64,000 bases of DNA from Undibacterium sp. YM2 (GTDB lineage: Bacteria; Pseudomonadota; Gammaproteobacteria; Burkholderiales; Burkholderiaceae_D): positions 5,580,001-5,644,000 of the forward strand of contig NZ_AP018441.1 in assembly GCF_009937975.1 (NCBI RefSeq). The letters run 5' to 3'. Position numbers and translations under genes: made by a program. Every line of letters starts with the position of its first letter. Position 1 is the first letter of the stretch. Shown piece after piece: positions 27,035 to 34,550 of the stretch. The notes under the pieces are model-generated. The model made no database searches. It was not told where the DNA came from and saw nothing but the letters and a program-made list of their open reading frames with translations.

Positions 27035-28102
27035 TTATTCTGTGACCGCAGGATAACGCCATTCATCTTCAGTGTCTTGCTGGTCAGTGACATCCACCAG
27101 AATAGACAATTTTTTGAATTCCTTGATCATGTCATTCGACAAATAATGATAGTGCAAGTCCAGTTTTTTAAGCCCGGCTATCTTGCTGCTGTCCAGCAAG
27201 GCGCGACCACCTTCGTCACTAAGTGTGCCCATGGACAAGTCCAGGGTTTCCAGTTGCTCCAGCACGGATGCCTGTGCTATCTCAGCTGCAATCTCATTGG
27301 CGATTTCACTATCTACCAGGCCCAGGTGTTTCAGTTTGGGGAACAGGTCTTTTTGCATGAAAGGACGCAAATCATCAAGCTTGCCATCAAAGCCATATTC
27401 ATCGACACCGATATACAGTTGCAGGTATTCGAGATTGGGCAAGTGGGCAGTCGCAATTTTTTCTATGACCTCTTTGGGCAGGCCACCACATTCTATGGTC
27501 AATGCTTTGAGATGCTCATGCTTTAGCGGCTGGGAAGATAAGACCAGGTCTTTCGAACCCTTGATGTGCAAGCGTTCCAGCGCGGGAAAGGCTGCAAACA
27601 GTTGAGTGTAATCGGCCTGGGTGATCCAGGAGATTTCGCACTCTTCAGAATCCATGTCACCGACAAACAACTCTTTCAATTGCGGCAGTTTGCCTGGATT
27701 GGCGATCAGCAAGTCCAGGGATGCTTGCGGCCCTTCTTCATATGCTTCTTCCCAGGCGGCGATCACCAGTGACTCAACATCTGTTGCCTGGCTACTGTCC
27801 AGAAAAGCGGTGACTTTTTCCAGCAAGGTCTTGCCTTCTTCAGCTTCGTCGTAACTTACGCCTATACGTCGCGCTACTTTCTTGGCGCTGGCACCGGTTT
27901 TTTCTACATAGCCTTTTTTGGTTTTTTCACTGATCAGCTTTTCCATTTCCTTTTGCGCTTTTTCTGGCGTATCGAAGCTGCTGATTTTTTCCTGACCTGT
28001 GGTACCTATCTTGCCGTACTTCACATTCAGGGTATTCGCTTCAATTTCAATCTGCCAAAACTTGTAAGACTTGGAATCCTGGTATTCAAAATAATGTTTC
28101 AT
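27035..28102 (-). CDS. STM4015 family protein: WGR domain plus leucine-rich repeats
   Basis: A 355-residue protein, first gene of the six-gene cluster. Residues 1-75 look like a WGR domain (KFWQIEIEANTLNVKYGKIG, then TTGQ). A lysine-rich linker follows, and residues 130-340 form irregular leucine-rich repeats (LPQLKELFVGDMD, FPALERLHIKG, LPNLEYLQLY, FPKLKHLGLVDSEI, LEQLETLDLSMGTLS, LKKLDLHYHYL). Both parts are interaction modules, so the protein is more likely a scaffold or target recogniser than an enzyme. Its promoter must lie in the long gap to the cold shock gene. Confidence 0.85.
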   Translation of the reverse strand: MKHYFEYQDSKSYKFWQIEIEANTLNVKYGKIGTTGQEKISSFDTPEKAQKEMEKLISEKTKKGYVEKTGASAKKVARRIGVSYDEAEEGKTLLEKVTAFLDSSQATDVESLVIAAWEEAYEEGPQASLDLLIANPGKLPQLKELFVGDMDSEECEISWITQADYTQLFAAFPALERLHIKGSKDLVLSSQPLKHEHLKALTIECGGLPKEVIEKIATAHLPNLEYLQLYIGVDEYGFDGKLDDLRPFMQKDLFPKLKHLGLVDSEIANEIAAEIAQASVLEQLETLDLSMGTLSDEGGRALLDSSKIAGLKKLDLHYHYLSNDMIKEFKKLSILVDVTDQQDTEDEWRYPAVTE

Positions 28103-28585
28103 TGCCTGACGCCTTTAAAATGTGCGGTTGGTCTCACGAAAGAATGATCAGCAACTCATTTTTCGCGTTGGGGAACTGCAAAATATCTTGTCTTTCACAC
28201 CAGATAATCGGGTTCACATTGCGCCTTGTCAAGCAAGAAAATCAATTGTTACATTGCATGTTTTGAGCATTTGTTTTCCTGTGAAGATGAGTCAATTTCT
28301 GAGACACAAGCTCCTGCAGAGGCTGCTTTATTCAAGCTGTAATGGCAAAGCAATTAGTTGCCGCTATTCACTGCCCATCAAAAATATTTTTAAAAAAAAT
28401 TAGGCACTTTTAAAGTAAACGTGTATATTCCGTCCTGTACTTGCATCAAGTCCTTAATTTGTTGGTCCCAATTCCGCATAGCTTTATCTCTCTGGCTGTT
28501 CTGTCTTTTTTCCACTGGTTTTATCACTTGCTTACAAGTCCATATCGGGCAATTTTGCCTATGGTTTTATCAAAAGGAAAAAAAC
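28103..28585. promoter_or_regulatory. Divergent region: STM401x operon promoter and cold shock leader
   Basis: These 483 AT-rich bases have no credible gene. The left side must drive the minus-strand STM401x operon. The right 100-150 bases probably form the long 5' leader usual for cspA-type mRNAs, ending in AAAAGGA eight bases before the csp ATG. A small hairpin GGCAA...TTGCC is present at 28343-28361. No sigma-70 boxes stand out. Confidence 0.45.
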
Positions 28586-28798
28586 ATGAGTACTCAAACA
28601 GGTATAGTTAAATGGTTCAACGATGCCAAGGGCTTCGGCTTTATCGCTCCTGATGCAGGTGGTGCAGATTTGTTCGCCCACTTCCAGGACATACAGTCCA
28701 GCGGCTTCAAAAGCCTGAGCGAAAACCAGCGTGTGTCTTTCGAGCGCACAGCCGGTCCTAAAGGCGACAAAGCCAGCAACATCCAGGTTCTGTCCTAA
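28586..28798 (+). CDS. Cold shock protein (CSD family RNA chaperone)
   Basis: A 70-residue cold shock domain protein covering the whole family length. [19 protein letters not shown] holds RNP1 (KGFGFI), DLFAHF holds RNP2 (LFAHF), and the end [12 protein letters not shown] is typical. It binds single-stranded RNA and DNA and melts RNA structure. I start at [10 protein letters not shown] with AAAAGGA upstream; the frame is open further 5' but that part is not family-like. It is followed at once by hairpins and then by the structured RNA region, and may share its transcript. Confidence 0.95.
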   Translation: MSTQTGIVKWFNDAKGFGFIAPDAGGADLFAHFQDIQSSGFKSLSENQRVSFERTAGPKGDKASNIQVLS

Positions 28799-28806
28799 TA
28801 TCAGAC

Positions 28807-28848
28807 CAAGGTCTTTATTGACCTTGTCGGGTGAATTCAATTTGCCCG
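28807..28848 (+). other. Two hairpins in the csp 3' UTR
   Basis: The first pairs CAAGGTC with GACCTTG around TTTATT (28807-28826). The second pairs CGGGTGAA with TTTGCCCG, including two G-U pairs, around TTCAA (28828-28848). Neither is followed by a T-run, so they look like 3' UTR structure or processing sites rather than terminators, and leave room for read-through into the following RNA. Confidence 0.6.
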
Positions 28849-28882
28849 GTCGCAGCGCTTTTGACTAATTTAGTAATACCGG

Positions 28883-28916
28883 CCAGTGACACCACGCAGA
28901 TAGCATGGGTTGCTGG
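28883..28916 (+). repeat. AGATA hairpin module 1
   Basis: The core CCACGCAGATAGCATGG (28892-28908) sits inside the stem CCAGTGAC/GTTGCTGG (28883-28890 with 28909-28916, including two G-U pairs). The core forms CCA/TGG, a C-A mismatch, GC/GC and an AGATA loop. ATACCGG precedes it, a stretch largely shared with module 2. Confidence 0.8.
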
Positions 28917-29003
28917 GAATTAGTCAATCGCATGGCGACACCCTTCATCTGTCAGTGTTCATGTCTCGTACAAAATGCTGATGCGCAGAATGATACTTAC
29001 CGG

Positions 29004-29037
29004 CTCTTGGTACCACGCAGATAGCATGGATCAAGAG
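29004..29037 (+). repeat. AGATA hairpin module 2
   Basis: The core CCACGCAGATAGCATGG (29013-29029) is identical to that of module 1, but the flanking stem is unrelated in sequence and still pairs: CTCTTGG (29004-29010) with TCAAGAG (29031-29037), plus T29011-A29030. TTACCGG precedes it. Confidence 0.8.
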
Positions 29038-29266
29038 AAAATGGTATTGTCGTTAAAGGATGCATAGTGCATCCTGTGAACAAGACCGCAGAGTAAGCTC
29101 AGCCTACTCCAAAGCGCCTTCATTCTCACCGGCTGGATTTGCATGTCTATGTATATGCGAACCGGGAAATGGTGTAGTGAAGTGTTGAAGGATCTCATTC
29201 GTGGTAAATCCTGTCATGGACCGAACTATAGCGGACCAGCAGGAACAGGCAAACACCCCCACATTA

Positions 29267-29288
29267 CACCGCGCAGATAGCACGGGTG
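29267..29288 (+). repeat. AGATA hairpin module 3
   Basis: The core CCGCGCAGATAGCACGG (29269-29285) differs from modules 1 and 2 at both sides of one pair: A-T becomes G-C, a compensatory change. Outer bases CA and TG can extend the stem with a one-base bulge. Confidence 0.75.
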
Positions 29289-29301
29289 ATACACCAATCA
29301 A

Positions 29302-29333
29302 TGACACCATGCAGATAGCATGGGTTGTTGTCA
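29302..29333 (+). repeat. AGATA hairpin module 4
   Basis: The core CCATGCAGATAGCATGG (29307-29323) turns the C-A mismatch of the other copies into a T-A pair, giving a fully paired 6-bp stem CCATGC/GCATGG with an AGATA loop. TGACA (29302-29306) pairs with TGTCA (29329-29333). Confidence 0.8.
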
Positions 29334-29354
29334 GTTTGCCGGAATGAATGGAAT

Positions 29355-29376
29355 GCCCACCTTTGGTGGGCTTTTT
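29355..29376 (+). terminator. Rho-independent terminator of the structured RNA
   Basis: A perfect 7-bp stem GCCCACC/GGTGGGC with a TTT loop is followed by TTTTT. The T-run is only on the plus-strand side, which fixes the direction of the upstream RNA. Confidence 0.9.
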
Positions 29377-29564
29377 GCGTTTACGCCTATGCGCTTACTT
29401 CGGGTGTAAGCTCATACATCCAGCCCTCAGTTTTGTGCATGGAGATGGGCTTCGATCAATTGAAGGCAATGAAATTGCTACGAATACCCATCACCATTCC
29501 AAGCTTTCTGTGGAGGGACTTTAAACGCAGAATGCAACAGCAGGCATGCGATACAAAAAAATAA

Positions 29565-30014
29565 TCAGCCCAATTCTTTTGCCACTACAGCCACTGATCC
29601 GGCATCCGGCAAATGGGATAATTGTGCCAGCATGTGGTCTTTGATGGCTTCATTGATTTCATCAAAACGAGCGGGTACAACATTCAAACTGGCAGCAATG
29701 GCGCGCACTGTCGCTGTTTCAGCATCACTGAATGTACCATCGGCAAAGCCTGTCATGACACTCAATGCCACGACCATTTCACGTTCTTGCTCATTGGAAA
29801 AATCTGTAGCTGCCAGTGTGTAATCTGCAGATGCGGCCAATACTTCATCGAAAGAAGGGTGGCTTGCCGCACTGATGCTGCCTTCATAAAAACTCTTGAT
29901 CAAGGCAACTTCTGCTGGATGGATGCCATCTGTTCTTGCGACCTGCAACATGATTTTGCTGGCTGCGATAATGGCGCTATCACTCAGGGATTGCGGTGCG
30001 AAAAATGGAAACAT
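29565..30014 (-). CDS. TerB-like (tellurite resistance TerB family) protein
   Basis: A 149-residue helical acidic protein. Two related segments, KIMLQVARTDGIHPAEVALI and the later MTGFADGTFSDAETATVRAI, have the D-G-x-x-x-x-x-E calcium/metal-binding look of the TerB/DUF533 fold. There is no membrane segment. It is the last gene of the nine-gene operon, 26 bp after the AAA ATPase. TerB-like proteins bind metals at the inner membrane surface and are often tied to stress or phage defence modules; its role here is inferred from context. Confidence 0.75.
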   Translation of the reverse strand: MFPFFAPQSLSDSAIIAASKIMLQVARTDGIHPAEVALIKSFYEGSISAASHPSFDEVLAASADYTLAATDFSNEQEREMVVALSVMTGFADGTFSDAETATVRAIAASLNVVPARFDEINEAIKDHMLAQLSHLPDAGSVAVVAKELG

Positions 30015-30040
30015 GGTTTTCTCCTGGATATGGATAAAAT

Positions 30041-31870
30041 TTAAATAGCGTTGCGCAGGACTTGCAATTGCTGCTGCACTTCCTGCGGTGTCATATTCTT
30101 GAAGCGGTCAGGCAACATGGAGCGGCGTGAAGTTTCAAACACGGCCAGCATTTCCATGAAGGCGATCATTTGTGTTTCTTGCGGTGGCATGAAGTCGGCC
30201 ACTGCCATCTCAAAGATGGCCGACGTAATTTCACCATCGCCACGCTTGGCAAATTCCAGCGCCAGCAAGGCTACTGCTTCCAGATCGGCATTCGAATAAC
30301 CGCGCAAGACGTCAAACACCGGCAAGGTATTGGCCCAGTCTATCGAACATTTGACGTCGTAACGACTGAGTATCGCCTTGACGATGTCGGCGCGTTCAGT
30401 GGCAGTGTCGGCGTAAAAGAAAGGGATTTTCCTGTCCAGGCGGCCGGGGCGTTTGATGTCGGTATCAAGCTTGTCCGGGCGGTTGGTCATGAGGATGAAC
30501 AAGACCTTGCCACGGTTCTCGGTATCAGACATGAACTCCTTGAGGCGCGCAATCACACGTGAGCTGGTGCCGCCGTCAGAGTCATCGCCCTGCTTGCCAA
30601 AGCTGCGGTCGCCTTCATCAATGACCACGGCGATAGGGCCCATGGCCTTGACTGCGTTCAGCACACGCTCAAGATTGGCCTCTGTCGAGCCCACCCATTT
30701 CGAACGGAAATTTTTCAGGCTTACGCCTGACAAGCCAGCCTCTTTCAAGAAAGCCTTGATGACAAAAGTCTTGCCCGCACCCATCGCCCCCACTGCCAGC
30801 AAACCCATGGGTGATCTTGCCTTGTCGCCGGACTTAATGGCCTTGGCAATTTCCATCAACTCTGTCTTGATGTTTTCATTACCACCTACGGCGCTGAGAT
30901 CATGCTTGGGTTCGATGAATTCGATGAGGCCAGCGCATTCTTTTTCTATCAGTTCACGCTTGCGCTTGCGTACTATTTCCATCATTTCGGAATAGGGGTC
31001 GACATCGACATCTACAGCCAGGGTCTTGCCCGGGTCTATCAAATGGGCGATTTCTTCCGGTGTCATGCCAGCCGTGATGGCGGATAGTTTTGCGGCACGG
31101 TCTTCTGCATTGGCCTGGCCTTGCAAAAGACTGGCGATGAGCTTGGTGCGTTCTGCTTCACGCAAACCTTGCGGGCCTTCTGCCGCGACGATGCTGCTCA
31201 GTTGTATCACGCGCAGACCCGCAGTTTGCTTGGCCAGCAATTTGACTTGCTGCTCTTCCATCCTGGGGGCGTAATGCCTGACTGCTATTTCACGTTCAGC
31301 TTCTTGCGGTATCGGCACTTCTACTGCCGCCACCTTGGGATTGGACATGATGGCCTGATTGATCTCGGCCAGCGATTCACACAGCAGAATAACGACATTG
31401 TCTTTTTGCGCCAGCGCGTCATCGAGTGACCAGCGATGCAGGGTGGTGAAGGCGATGCGGTCTTCCAGCGACATCATTTGCGGATCGCCATTCGGGAAGA
31501 TCGTGCCCGCATAAGGGAAGATCACGGCATTCGACGCATGTTCACGCATGCGGCGTTCTACCGATTCAAAGATGCCCGGCAAACCCTTGTCAGCCAGATA
31601 GCCGTACAAGACTTCTTTCTCTTCTGTCGTTGCGCCTTGCAGGAAACGTACGCCACGGTCAAGGCTGATTTCCATGATGCGGTTCTTGTTTTCCTTCAGC
31701 AGGACCTGGGACAGGAACTCAGTCATGCCATGGGCGACGCCATCGACCAGATAGCGGTCAAAGACATTGCCATACAAGACGAAGACCGAGGCTTCGCCTG
31801 CCAGATATTTCTGTCTCAGCTGTTCTGCCCAGACGGGCAGCGTGCGCTTGCTAGTGCCAGTTTCGCTCAT
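30041..31870 (-). CDS. AAA family ATPase (CDC48/FtsH-type module)
   Basis: A 609-residue soluble protein. Residues 330-560 form one complete AAA module: Walker A GAMGAGKT (361-368), Walker B AVVIDEGD (about 414-421), sensor-1 MTNRPD and arginine fingers in KRPGRLDRK. The N-terminal 300 residues hold a second, degenerate NTPase-like region (SVFVLYGNVFDRYLVDG, KDNVVILLCESLAEI) without a good Walker A. Such ATPases remodel or extract proteins. It lies between the PspA and TerB-like genes, so a role in remodelling PspA-type membrane assemblies is a reasonable inference. Confidence 0.85.
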   Translation of the reverse strand: MSETGTSKRTLPVWAEQLRQKYLAGEASVFVLYGNVFDRYLVDGVAHGMTEFLSQVLLKENKNRIMEISLDRGVRFLQGATTEEKEVLYGYLADKGLPGIFESVERRMREHASNAVIFPYAGTIFPNGDPQMMSLEDRIAFTTLHRWSLDDALAQKDNVVILLCESLAEINQAIMSNPKVAAVEVPIPQEAEREIAVRHYAPRMEEQQVKLLAKQTAGLRVIQLSSIVAAEGPQGLREAERTKLIASLLQGQANAEDRAAKLSAITAGMTPEEIAHLIDPGKTLAVDVDVDPYSEMMEIVRKRKRELIEKECAGLIEFIEPKHDLSAVGGNENIKTELMEIAKAIKSGDKARSPMGLLAVGAMGAGKTFVIKAFLKEAGLSGVSLKNFRSKWVGSTEANLERVLNAVKAMGPIAVVIDEGDRSFGKQGDDSDGGTSSRVIARLKEFMSDTENRGKVLFILMTNRPDKLDTDIKRPGRLDRKIPFFYADTATERADIVKAILSRYDVKCSIDWANTLPVFDVLRGYSNADLEAVALLALEFAKRGDGEITSAIFEMAVADFMPPQETQMIAFMEMLAVFETSRRSMLPDRFKNMTPQEVQQQLQVLRNAI

Positions 31871-31944
31871 GGATGTTTGCTCTGTCTCTTCGCTTTAATT
31901 ATTCACTGGTGTTGCCGGATGTGGACAAGCCTTGCCAAAACCAA

Positions 31945-32661
31945 TTACATGGTCTTGCCCCCGCTGTTCGCTTCTGCCTGGCCAGCACGGGCTTTTTTCA
32001 TGTCTTCGAGTTGCTGCTTGGCTGTCACTGCACCACTGCTCTGGCGCAGTTTGGCCAAACGTACGTCGAGATCAGAGCTGCGCAATTCCTGACCCAGGTT
32101 GGCTTCAGCCACGGTGTTCTTGATATGGTCACGCACATTGCTGAGCGCCTTGACTTCGGCATCGACAGACAGGCCTTCGAGCTGGTTCTGTATCGACACC
32201 CGAGCTTGTGCACTGTGCATTTGCGCCAGCATGCGGTCTTTTTCTGCCTTGAGTTTATCGATCTCACCTTTGACTTGCAGCAGCGAATCCTTGGCATCGT
32301 CTGCATCGGTCTGGGCGATTTTCATGTCTTCCTGCAGAGCAGCGACGCTGGCATCGAGGGCATTTTTCTTTTGTATCAGCACGACTGCCAGATCATCCTG
32401 GTTGGTGGCGATTGCACCTTCCAGATCGGCAGTGATGGATGCCAGTTCTGCCTGCTCCGCCTTCAGGCGCGCTTCTACATCCTGCCTGCGGCGTATGATG
32501 GCTGCAGTCGCGGCCTTGAGTTTGGTGTACTTGCTGATCATGGAATCGATGGAATTCTGGTAGGCGATTTCCGGGTGGCGTTTTTCCACATCGGTAATCC
32601 ACAATGAGACGAAGCCTGACCAAAGATTGGATAAGCGGGCGATGAAATTACTGTCAGACAT
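31945..32661 (-). CDS. pspA: PspA/IM30 family protein
   Basis: A 238-residue, almost fully alpha-helical coiled-coil protein. The N-terminus [22 protein letters not shown] can form an amphipathic helix, followed by long heptad stretches ([40 protein letters not shown]). This is the ESCRT-III-like PspA/IM30 layout, which polymerises on damaged membrane. The AAA ATPase just downstream and the ABC transporter upstream suggest a membrane-stress unit. The classic PspF/PspBC genes are absent here. Confidence 0.82.
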   Translation of the reverse strand: MSDSNFIARLSNLWSGFVSLWITDVEKRHPEIAYQNSIDSMISKYTKLKAATAAIIRRRQDVEARLKAEQAELASITADLEGAIATNQDDLAVVLIQKKNALDASVAALQEDMKIAQTDADDAKDSLLQVKGEIDKLKAEKDRMLAQMHSAQARVSIQNQLEGLSVDAEVKALSNVRDHIKNTVAEANLGQELRSSDLDVRLAKLRQSSGAVTAKQQLEDMKKARAGQAEANSGGKTM

Positions 32662-32726
32662 GTTGATCCTCTTTTAGGTAAATAAATGACCTGAATTGAC
32701 TATAAGTTGAATATGAGTTGATAGTG

Positions 32727-33584
32727 TTATCGAACTATCGCTTCGAAAAAAGTTTTGTGATGCTTGGCAAAAGTCTGGAAGCCATGATCCAGGCTGGCAC
32801 GCATGGCTGCATGTTCTTTTTTGGGGCTATAAGTAAAGGCCAGTTCGGCACCTTTGGTGGCCCATGCAAAATGGTCAGCCTCGGCTGCGCCGCCATGACC
32901 ACTATGTATCTGCAACCATTGATAACATGGATGGTTTTGACCGGCGATTTCCTGCTTGGCCTTTTTCAGGAAACGGGTGACTTCTTTTTGTTCCTTGCGC
33001 AGGTATTCATCTATCATGGAGAACTCGCGGTCAGCCAGAATTTCTGAGCCCAGATGGTAGCCTATCGCTGCCATGATGGCGTCCCTGCTGTCTTCACTGC
33101 CGTTGCCATAACCCTGCGCAACCTTGGCATTCAGGGTCTTTAACCAGGCGGGTTCGTTGAGCATTTTATTCAGCTCCGCAGTGGAAGCGGCATAGCCTTG
33201 CTGACGTGCATAACGCAATAAGCCAGCCAGGGTTGCCTGCGCCAGGCAACGGTGGGTATCGCGGTATTCGGTATCGCGGTCATCGAATTCATCACGTGCA
33301 GCATCAAAGAAAAAACTCGCGATAAAAACACTGCGGTCATTCAGCAAGCGTTCTGCCACGGTCTGATCGACAAACATGGTGCGCGAGCGGCCTATCTTGC
33401 CGGACAATGAAGCCACGCCGGAACCAAAGAAACCATTCCAGCTGGTATAACGGGCAAAGAAACGCAGCAAGCCTACCGCACCTTCTGCGCCAGCGAGATT
33501 CAGCGCATTTTTTACCCTAGCCTGTGCCAGCTCGAAATCTGCCAGGCCCTGTAAATCTTCCTGCGTGATGATGCTGTATTCCAT
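32727..33584 (-). CDS. Conserved hypothetical protein of the PspA operon
   Basis: A 285-residue soluble, mostly helical protein I cannot assign firmly. The C-terminal third has HPCYQWLQIHSGHGGAAEAD, then HFAWATKGAEL, a spacing of His and acidic residues reminiscent of heme oxygenase-like di-iron proteins; this is only a hint. The N-terminal half contains FFARYTSWNGFFGSGVASLS and a DDRDTEYRDTHRCLAQATLAG stretch. It lies between the membrane coiled-coil gene and pspA with short gaps and is surely co-transcribed. Confidence 0.65.
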   Translation of the reverse strand: MEYSIITQEDLQGLADFELAQARVKNALNLAGAEGAVGLLRFFARYTSWNGFFGSGVASLSGKIGRSRTMFVDQTVAERLLNDRSVFIASFFFDAARDEFDDRDTEYRDTHRCLAQATLAGLLRYARQQGYAASTAELNKMLNEPAWLKTLNAKVAQGYGNGSEDSRDAIMAAIGYHLGSEILADREFSMIDEYLRKEQKEVTRFLKKAKQEIAGQNHPCYQWLQIHSGHGGAAEADHFAWATKGAELAFTYSPKKEHAAMRASLDHGFQTFAKHHKTFFEAIVR

Positions 33585-33617
33585 GATCTTCGCTTTCCAG
33601 TGTTTACTGAATATTTT

Positions 33618-34511
33618 TTACTGCGTATTTTTCTGTGCCTGCGGCTGTACTTTTACCCCAGCTGCAATGCGGCTTTGCTTGCGGTTTTCCAGCTCTTGCG
33701 AAATCACCGGCATGGTATCGCGCAAGGCGCCTTCGAGTTCCGCCTCCAGGTCTTCTTCCAGCCCCAGCTTGGCTATCGATTCTGCGAGTTTGGAATCAAC
33801 GTCGGATGAAGTCGGCGCGGTCATGATGGTCTGGTAAATCTCATCCATCTGGTCGGGCATGGAAATGATGGCGGCTTCTATCGCCGCCTTGCGACTCAGC
33901 ATGCGGCGCTGGCGTGTGATGAGCGAAAGATAATCATTACGCGCTTTTTGCAATTGCAACTGGTCCATGCCCGGTTTGATATCCTGTAAATCCTGATCGA
34001 TGCGTTCCAGACGTGTTTCCACTTCTTTCATGTTGACGGAATTGGCCCGCTCTTCTATGACCGTCAACGCCAGCCACATGCTCAGGTAATCTAGCGTAGC
34101 ATCATCAAGTTTTTCCACATCATTCATGGACAAACTGGTGCGGCTGTCGCTGGCATATTGGTAAAGTGAAGCAACATGCTGCAGCATGCGTTGATAAGCA
34201 TCCATGGAACCAAATACCTTGAAGGCGATGCCTTCGCGTTTGTGGATTTCTTCTAGGAAGTGCTGTCTGGAAGCGGCCCTCTCCTGCTCGCGGTATTTCT
34301 TGTCGACGGTGGCGCGAAAATTTTCTGAATACGGGATAAACATGGCAGCGATGGTTTCCCCGGCCACCAGACCTATTAGGGGTATCAGCGCGGCATTGAA
34401 GCCGTAAGGTATGGATATCAAGACGCTGGCGGCGACCGTGCCCAGCACGGCAAACACATTGCCCTGGCTGTACAGCATTTCCTTAACGTATGAAACTTGT
34501 TTGATCTGCAC
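33618..34511 (-). CDS. Membrane-anchored coiled-coil protein of the PspA operon
   Basis: A 297-residue protein with a hydrophobic hairpin at about residues 17-60 (VFAVLGTVAASVLISIPYGF, AALIPLIGLVAGETIAAMFI) followed by a cytosolic helical domain. Coiled-coil stretches include VETRLERIDQDLQDIKPG and LITRQRRMLSRKAAIEAAI. The C-terminus is acidic, then polar and rich in Gln/Lys. It may tether the cytosolic PspA and AAA proteins to the inner membrane. I do not recognise a named family. Confidence 0.7.
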   Translation of the reverse strand: MQIKQVSYVKEMLYSQGNVFAVLGTVAASVLISIPYGFNAALIPLIGLVAGETIAAMFIPYSENFRATVDKKYREQERAASRQHFLEEIHKREGIAFKVFGSMDAYQRMLQHVASLYQYASDSRTSLSMNDVEKLDDATLDYLSMWLALTVIEERANSVNMKEVETRLERIDQDLQDIKPGMDQLQLQKARNDYLSLITRQRRMLSRKAAIEAAIISMPDQMDEIYQTIMTAPTSSDVDSKLAESIAKLGLEEDLEAELEGALRDTMPVISQELENRKQSRIAAGVKVQPQAQKNTQ

Positions 34512-34550
34512 GTTTTTATTTCAATTCTTTATTTCAATTCTTTATTTCAA
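34511..34550. repeat. Tandem 13-bp repeat (TTTATTTCAATTC, about 2.7 copies)
   Basis: Two full copies of TTTATTTCAATTC and a partial third (TTTATTTCAA) lie in the gap after the ABC ATPase gene and reach into its stop codon. It is a short slippage-prone tract with no clear function. Confidence 0.75.

Larger units (their letters stand above)
28861..29376 (+). ncRNA. Candidate structured ncRNA with four AGATA-loop hairpin modules
   Basis: About 516 bases with no credible gene hold four copies of a hairpin whose core is CC[A/G]-[C/T]-GC-AGATA-GC-A-[T/C]GG, all on the plus strand, and end in a strong terminator. Module 1 is closed by a perfect 10-bp stem TTGACTAATT/AATTAGTCAA (28861-28870 with 28918-28927). 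Module 2 has outer arms AATGATA and TACC (28989-29001) pairing with GGTA and TGTCGTT (29043-29054). Modules 3 and 4 are enclosed by GGCAAAC/GTTTGCC (29248-29254 with 29334-29340). Between them are hairpins GGATGCA-tag-TGCATCC (29058-29074), GAGTA/TACTC and TTTGCAT/ATGCGAA. Flanking stems differ in sequence yet pair, which supports RNA structure. It may be a protein- or sRNA-binding sponge, or part of a long csp transcript; I do not recognise a known class. Confidence 0.65.

Noticed and set aside
28807..28848. csp terminator
   Set aside because: The two hairpins are good but no T-run follows either, so intrinsic termination there is not supported.
28888..29333. CRISPR-like array from the four AGATA repeats
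   Set aside because: Spacing is irregular (about 30 to 255 bases), the repeats are short and themselves hairpins with compensatory changes, and no cas gene is near.
29325..29564. Small plus-strand gene of 79 codons after the structured RNA
   Set aside because: It needs a non-ATG start, runs straight through the terminator hairpin, has no ribosome site and resembles no family.
19000..29600. Genomic island or prophage around the STM401x cluster and RNA
   Set aside because: I saw no integrase, transposase, tRNA attachment site, direct repeats or marked base-composition shift.
31300..31870. Second functional AAA module in the N-terminal half of the ATPase
   Set aside because: The region has strand-like hydrophobic segments but no Walker A lysine motif, so I describe it only as degenerate NTPase-like.
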